In this document: piece by piece, positions 6,666 to 7,451 of the stretch
Layout of the letters: every line of letters begins with the position of its first letter
How positions within the stretch are numbered: position 1 is the first letter of the stretch
Assembly (NCBI GenBank): GCA_026387215.1
Contig: JAPLMC010000104.1
Span: 1-7,451, forward strand
Direction: 5' to 3'
DNA length: 7,451 bases
Source: Candidatus Omnitrophota bacterium
GTDB lineage: Bacteria > Omnitrophota > Gorgyraeia > Gorgyraeales > Gorgyraeaceae
Notes under the pieces: generated by a model
What the model saw: the letters and a program-made list of their open reading frames with translations, nothing else
Databases searched by the model: none
What the model was told of the DNA's origin: nothing
Translations under genes and position numbers: made by a program

Positions 6666-7451
6666 AGATGATTTAATGAAAAACTTAATAGAGCAGAAGT
6701 ATTCATATCTCTTTATTGCACCAGTAGTTATATTATTCTGTATATTTATAGTTATTCCGGTTCTTGCTTCTTTTTTCTTGAGTTTTACTAAATATAATAT
6801 TTTTACTCATTCGCGTTGGGTAGGGTTGGATAATTATTATCAGATATTTTTTCATGACCCTCGCTTTTGGAAAGCCTTGCGCAATACTGTTGTTTATACG
6901 CTTGGAGTGGTGCCGTTAAGTATCTCAATAGCTCTGTTATTAGCAGTAGCGATTGATCAGAAAATAAAGTTTAAGAATTTTTATAAGTCGATGTTTTTTA
7001 TGCCTATCATAACCTCAGTTATTGCTTATTCAGTAATTTGGAGATGGCTTTTTGCAGGAGAGAAGTACGGATTAATTAATCACTTGCTGATAAAGATTGG
7101 TTCAAGGCCTGTTGATTGGCTGATAAATCCAAATTCTATACTTCCAACAATTATGATTGTAGCTATTTGGGGTGGATTGGGATATAATATGTTTATCTTT
7201 CTTGCCGGTCTACAAACAATCCCACAGGTTTTCTATGATGCTGCTGAAGTTGATGGGGCAAATGGCTGGCAGAAATTCTGGTATGTTACTTTACCTTTAC
7301 TGCGGCCGACACTACTTTTTGTATTAATAATATCAGTTATTAATTCTTTTCAAGTTTTTGAACAGGTATATATTATGACTGCTGGTACAAGCGAAGGAGT
7401 GGGAGGTGTTTTAGATTCTGCGTTAACATTGGTTTCTTATATTTATGAAAA
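6655..7451 (+). CDS. Sugar ABC transporter permease, CUT1/MalF-UgpA type (runs off right edge)
   Basis: The frame is open from ATG 6655 to the window end, giving at least 265 residues. A hydrophobic first helix (about 16-44, YSYLFIAPVVILF...) is followed by VGLDNYYQIF (56-65), typical of MalF/UgpA/LacF-type permeases. Further helices lie near 78-100, 112-134 and 162-186. The diagnostic cytoplasmic EAA loop is present at 194-214: YDAAEVDGANGWQKFWYVTLP, which docks on the ATPase subunit. It would form the inner-membrane channel with a second permease, expected beyond the edge with a binding protein. The ATG at 6655 overlaps the isomerase by 11 bases with a close AGGA; ATG 6676 (AAAGA at 6664-6668) is an equally possible start and would remove seven residues. 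The substrate is presumably that of the upstream dehydrogenases and isomerase. Confidence 0.92.
   Translation, partial: MKSKDDLMKNLIEQKYSYLFIAPVVILFCIFIVIPVLASFFLSFTKYNIFTHSRWVGLDNYYQIFFHDPRFWKALRNTVVYTLGVVPLSISIALLLAVAIDQKIKFKNFYKSMFFMPIITSVIAYSVIWRWLFAGEKYGLINHLLIKIGSRPVDWLINPNSILPTIMIVAIWGGLGYNMFIFLAGLQTIPQVFYDAAEVDGANGWQKFWYVTLPLLRPTLLFVLIISVINSFQVFEQVYIMTAGTSEGVGGVLDSALTLVSYIYE

Noticed and set aside
1..7451. CRISPR array, insertion sequence, rRNA or phage genes
   Set aside because: No regularly spaced repeats, transposase or integrase motifs, or RNA-gene signatures were seen on either strand.

Overview
The window looks like one stretch of an AT-leaning bacterial chromosome, with every supported gene on the + strand. 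It reads as a carbohydrate-uptake and sugar-conversion neighbourhood. Nothing in it is taxonomically decisive. The composition, the mix of GPH symporter, GH130 phosphorylase, Gfo/Idh/MocA dehydrogenases and ABC importer, and the likely junction artefact near base 743 would fit a metagenome-assembled genome from an uncultured lineage (an Omnitrophota/PVC-like bacterium is a guess, not a conclusion).

Region 1 (1-1034) is a broken ROK-type sugar-kinase-like gene. It enters from the left edge as the C-terminal half of one ROK domain and runs in the same frame into the N-terminal half of a second ROK domain. An imperfect 112-base tandem duplication (632-742 and 744-854) then shifts the frame. The rest of the second domain continues in another frame and stops at 1034, just after its glycine-rich loop. 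Removing one repeat unit would restore a single open frame. The copies differ mainly at third codon positions, which points to recombination between two diverged homologues or to a strain-chimeric assembly join, not to a fresh slippage event.

Region 2 (1035-3699) begins with a good sigma70-type promoter (TTGCAA, 17 bases, TATAAT). It holds a GH130 mannoside phosphorylase and a GPH-family (MelB-like) sugar:cation symporter. The inferred logic is import of a beta-mannoside disaccharide or oligosaccharide followed by cytoplasmic phosphorolysis to mannose 1-phosphate, which saves ATP. Two hairpins lie between the two genes.

Region 3 (3700-7451) opens with a leader holding three related copies of a GATCGCGGAT-like element that can form two mutually exclusive hairpins in front of a TTG start. 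A tight operon follows: two different Gfo/Idh/MocA NAD(P)-dependent oxidoreductases joined by an ATGA overlap, a xylose-isomerase-like TIM-barrel sugar isomerase/epimerase, and the first permease of a CUT1-type sugar ABC importer that runs off the right edge. Together these suggest import of a sugar or cyclitol followed by oxidation to a keto-sugar, isomerisation and perhaps re-reduction; the substrate cannot be read from the sequence.
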